Shown here: positions 6,528 through 7,499 of the stretch, piece after piece
How positions within the stretch are numbered: position 1 is the first letter of the stretch
Layout: each line of letters starts with the position of its first letter
Assembly (NCBI GenBank): GCA_003554345.1
Contig: PWGE01000238.1
Coordinates: 1-7,499 of the forward strand
Reading direction: 5' to 3'
Length of the DNA stretch: 7,499 bases
DNA from: Candidatus Sumerlaeota bacterium
Lineage (GTDB): Bacteria > Sumerlaeota > T1SED10-198M
Translations under genes and position numbers: made by a program
Notes under the pieces: model-generated
Databases searched by the model: none
What the model saw: the letters and a program-made list of their open reading frames with translations, nothing else
What the model was told of the DNA's origin: nothing

Positions 6528-7499
6528 CTAACTCTGTTCTTCCTGAAACTGCTGGGCCTCTTCAATCACTTTGGGCTGAATATGAGAAGGGACCTTTTCG
6601 TAGTGGGAAAATTCCATAGTAAAAGTCCCTCTTCCCCGGGATATTGAACGCAGCTCTATAGGATAGCGCAAAATTTCTGCCTGAGGAACCTCGGCCCGAA
6701 TCTTTTGTTTATTCTTTTCCACGGCATCCATACCCAGTATTTTTCCTCTTTTGGTGTTCAAATCGCCCATCACATCTCCCATATAATCCTCCGGCACTAC
6801 AATTTCCATCTTCATGATGGGTTCCACAAGTACCGGATTAGCACGCTCCATAGCTTTTTTAAAAGAAAGTGATGCGGCAATTTTAAATGCCAGATCAGAG
6901 GAGTCCACACTATGGAAAGTGCCGTCATAAAGGGTTGCCTTAATATCAACCACGGGATACCCGGCCAAAAACCCTTTTTGCATGGATTCTATCAACCCTT
7001 TTTCTACAGAAGGAATAAATTTAGAGGGGATTGCTCCTCCCACAATGGCATCCACAAATTCAAAACCTTCTCCGCGAGGAAGGGGCTCAAAACGTATATG
7101 AACATCACCATATTGGCCATGACCACCGGATTGTTTCTTGTGCTTACCCTGGGCTTCTGCAGTTTTCTCAATAGTTTCTCTATATGCCACTCGCGGTGGA
7201 TGGAGTTCAATATTTACGTTATATCGGTTTTTCAGGCGGCTTATCAATATTTCTATTTGAATCTCTCCCATTCCCGATAAGAGAGTCTGGCTTAACTCGC
7301 TATCTCGTCTTAATCGTAAAGTAGGATCATCAGCTATCATCTTGGCCAGATTACCGCTCAGCTTTTCCTCATCCTGGCGAGATGCGCATTTCATGGCAAC
7401 AGTATATATAGGCTGAGGCAGATCTACAGGTTTAATCTTTACATTCTCTGAGGATTCAGAAAGAGTATCTCCAAAACCAAGAGATTCCACCTTTGTCAA
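6528..7499 (-). CDS. Elongation factor G-like GTPase (EF-G2 type), C-terminal part
   Basis: The gene runs off the right edge, and the TTG codon at the edge is probably internal. The 323 visible residues correspond to the end of domain II (GDTL at 10-13), domain III (about 28-100, with SGMGEIQIEI at 75-84), domain IV (about 103-222) and domain V (about 223-310). The GTPase G domain is outside the window. GKHKKQSGGHGQYGDVHIRF (118-137), FHSVDSSDLAFK and RGRGTFTMEFSHYE (288-301) are typical of the 'elongation factor G-like' (EF-G2, Thermotoga/spirochaete-type) family rather than canonical FusA, which usually reads GKFxRQSGGRGQYG. Canonical EF-G drives ribosomal translocation or recycling; the role of the EF-G2 paralogues is less well defined. 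The gene is read toward umuC and shares the terminator at 6470-6504. No frame disruption is seen. Confidence 0.88.
   Translation of the reverse strand: MTKVESLGFGDTLSESSENVKIKPVDLPQPIYTVAMKCASRQDEEKLSGNLAKMIADDPTLRLRRDSELSQTLLSGMGEIQIEILISRLKNRYNVNIELHPPRVAYRETIEKTAEAQGKHKKQSGGHGQYGDVHIRFEPLPRGEGFEFVDAIVGGAIPSKFIPSVEKGLIESMQKGFLAGYPVVDIKATLYDGTFHSVDSSDLAFKIAASLSFKKAMERANPVLVEPIMKMEIVVPEDYMGDVMGDLNTKRGKILGMDAVEKNKQKIRAEVPQAEILRYPIELRSISRGRGTFTMEFSHYEKVPSHIQPKVIEEAQQFQEEQS

Noticed and set aside
6912-7280. A 122-codon open frame on the plus strand
   Set aside because: It lies opposite the conserved EF-G-like domains III-IV, with no family resemblance.
7497-7499. TTG at the window edge as the start of the EF-G-like gene
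   Set aside because: The visible protein begins inside domain II, so the GTPase domain must lie beyond the window and this codon is internal.

Overview
This window is a gene-dense stretch of a bacterial chromosome with moderate to low GC. It holds seven protein-coding genes; the ferredoxin-type subunit at the left edge and the EF-G-like factor at the right edge are cut off. A ferredoxin-linked 2-oxoacid oxidoreductase points to an anaerobic, probably fermentative bacterium. An EF-G2-type factor, a UmuDC pair and a NahK-like sugar kinase fit that picture, but they do not fix the phylum and I do not name one. I see no tRNA, rRNA, CRISPR array, insertion sequence, phage gene or attachment site.

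Layout. (1) Positions 1-2539, plus strand: a 2-oxoacid:ferredoxin oxidoreductase operon in the order delta (tail only), alpha, then a single ORF that fuses the beta (TPP-binding) and gamma subunits. The genes are tightly packed (ATGA overlap, then a 6-nt gap). (2) Positions 2585-4590, minus strand: a two-gene operon encoding a sugar-1-phosphate nucleotidyltransferase followed by an anomeric sugar kinase resembling N-acetylhexosamine 1-kinase (NahK/LnpB). Together they could take a free (N-acetyl)hexose to an NDP-sugar. (3) Positions 4591-4761: a divergent promoter region. (4) Positions 4762-6469, plus strand: umuD and umuC, translationally overlapping, encoding an error-prone DNA polymerase V-type system. 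(5) Positions 6470-6504: a strong bidirectional terminator. (6) Positions 6528-7499, minus strand: the C-terminal part (domains III-V) of an EF-G2-like translational GTPase.

The genes form separate functional blocks: 2-oxoacid/ferredoxin metabolism, amino-sugar activation, DNA damage tolerance and translation. No wholly novel system is evident. The points most worth a second look are a cysteine-rich segment in the nucleotidyltransferase, a kinase/nucleotidyltransferase pair without the usual lacto-N-biose pathway partners, a degenerate beta-clamp-binding motif in UmuC, the beta-gamma subunit fusion, and the absence of a recognisable SOS box or Shine-Dalgarno site before umuD.
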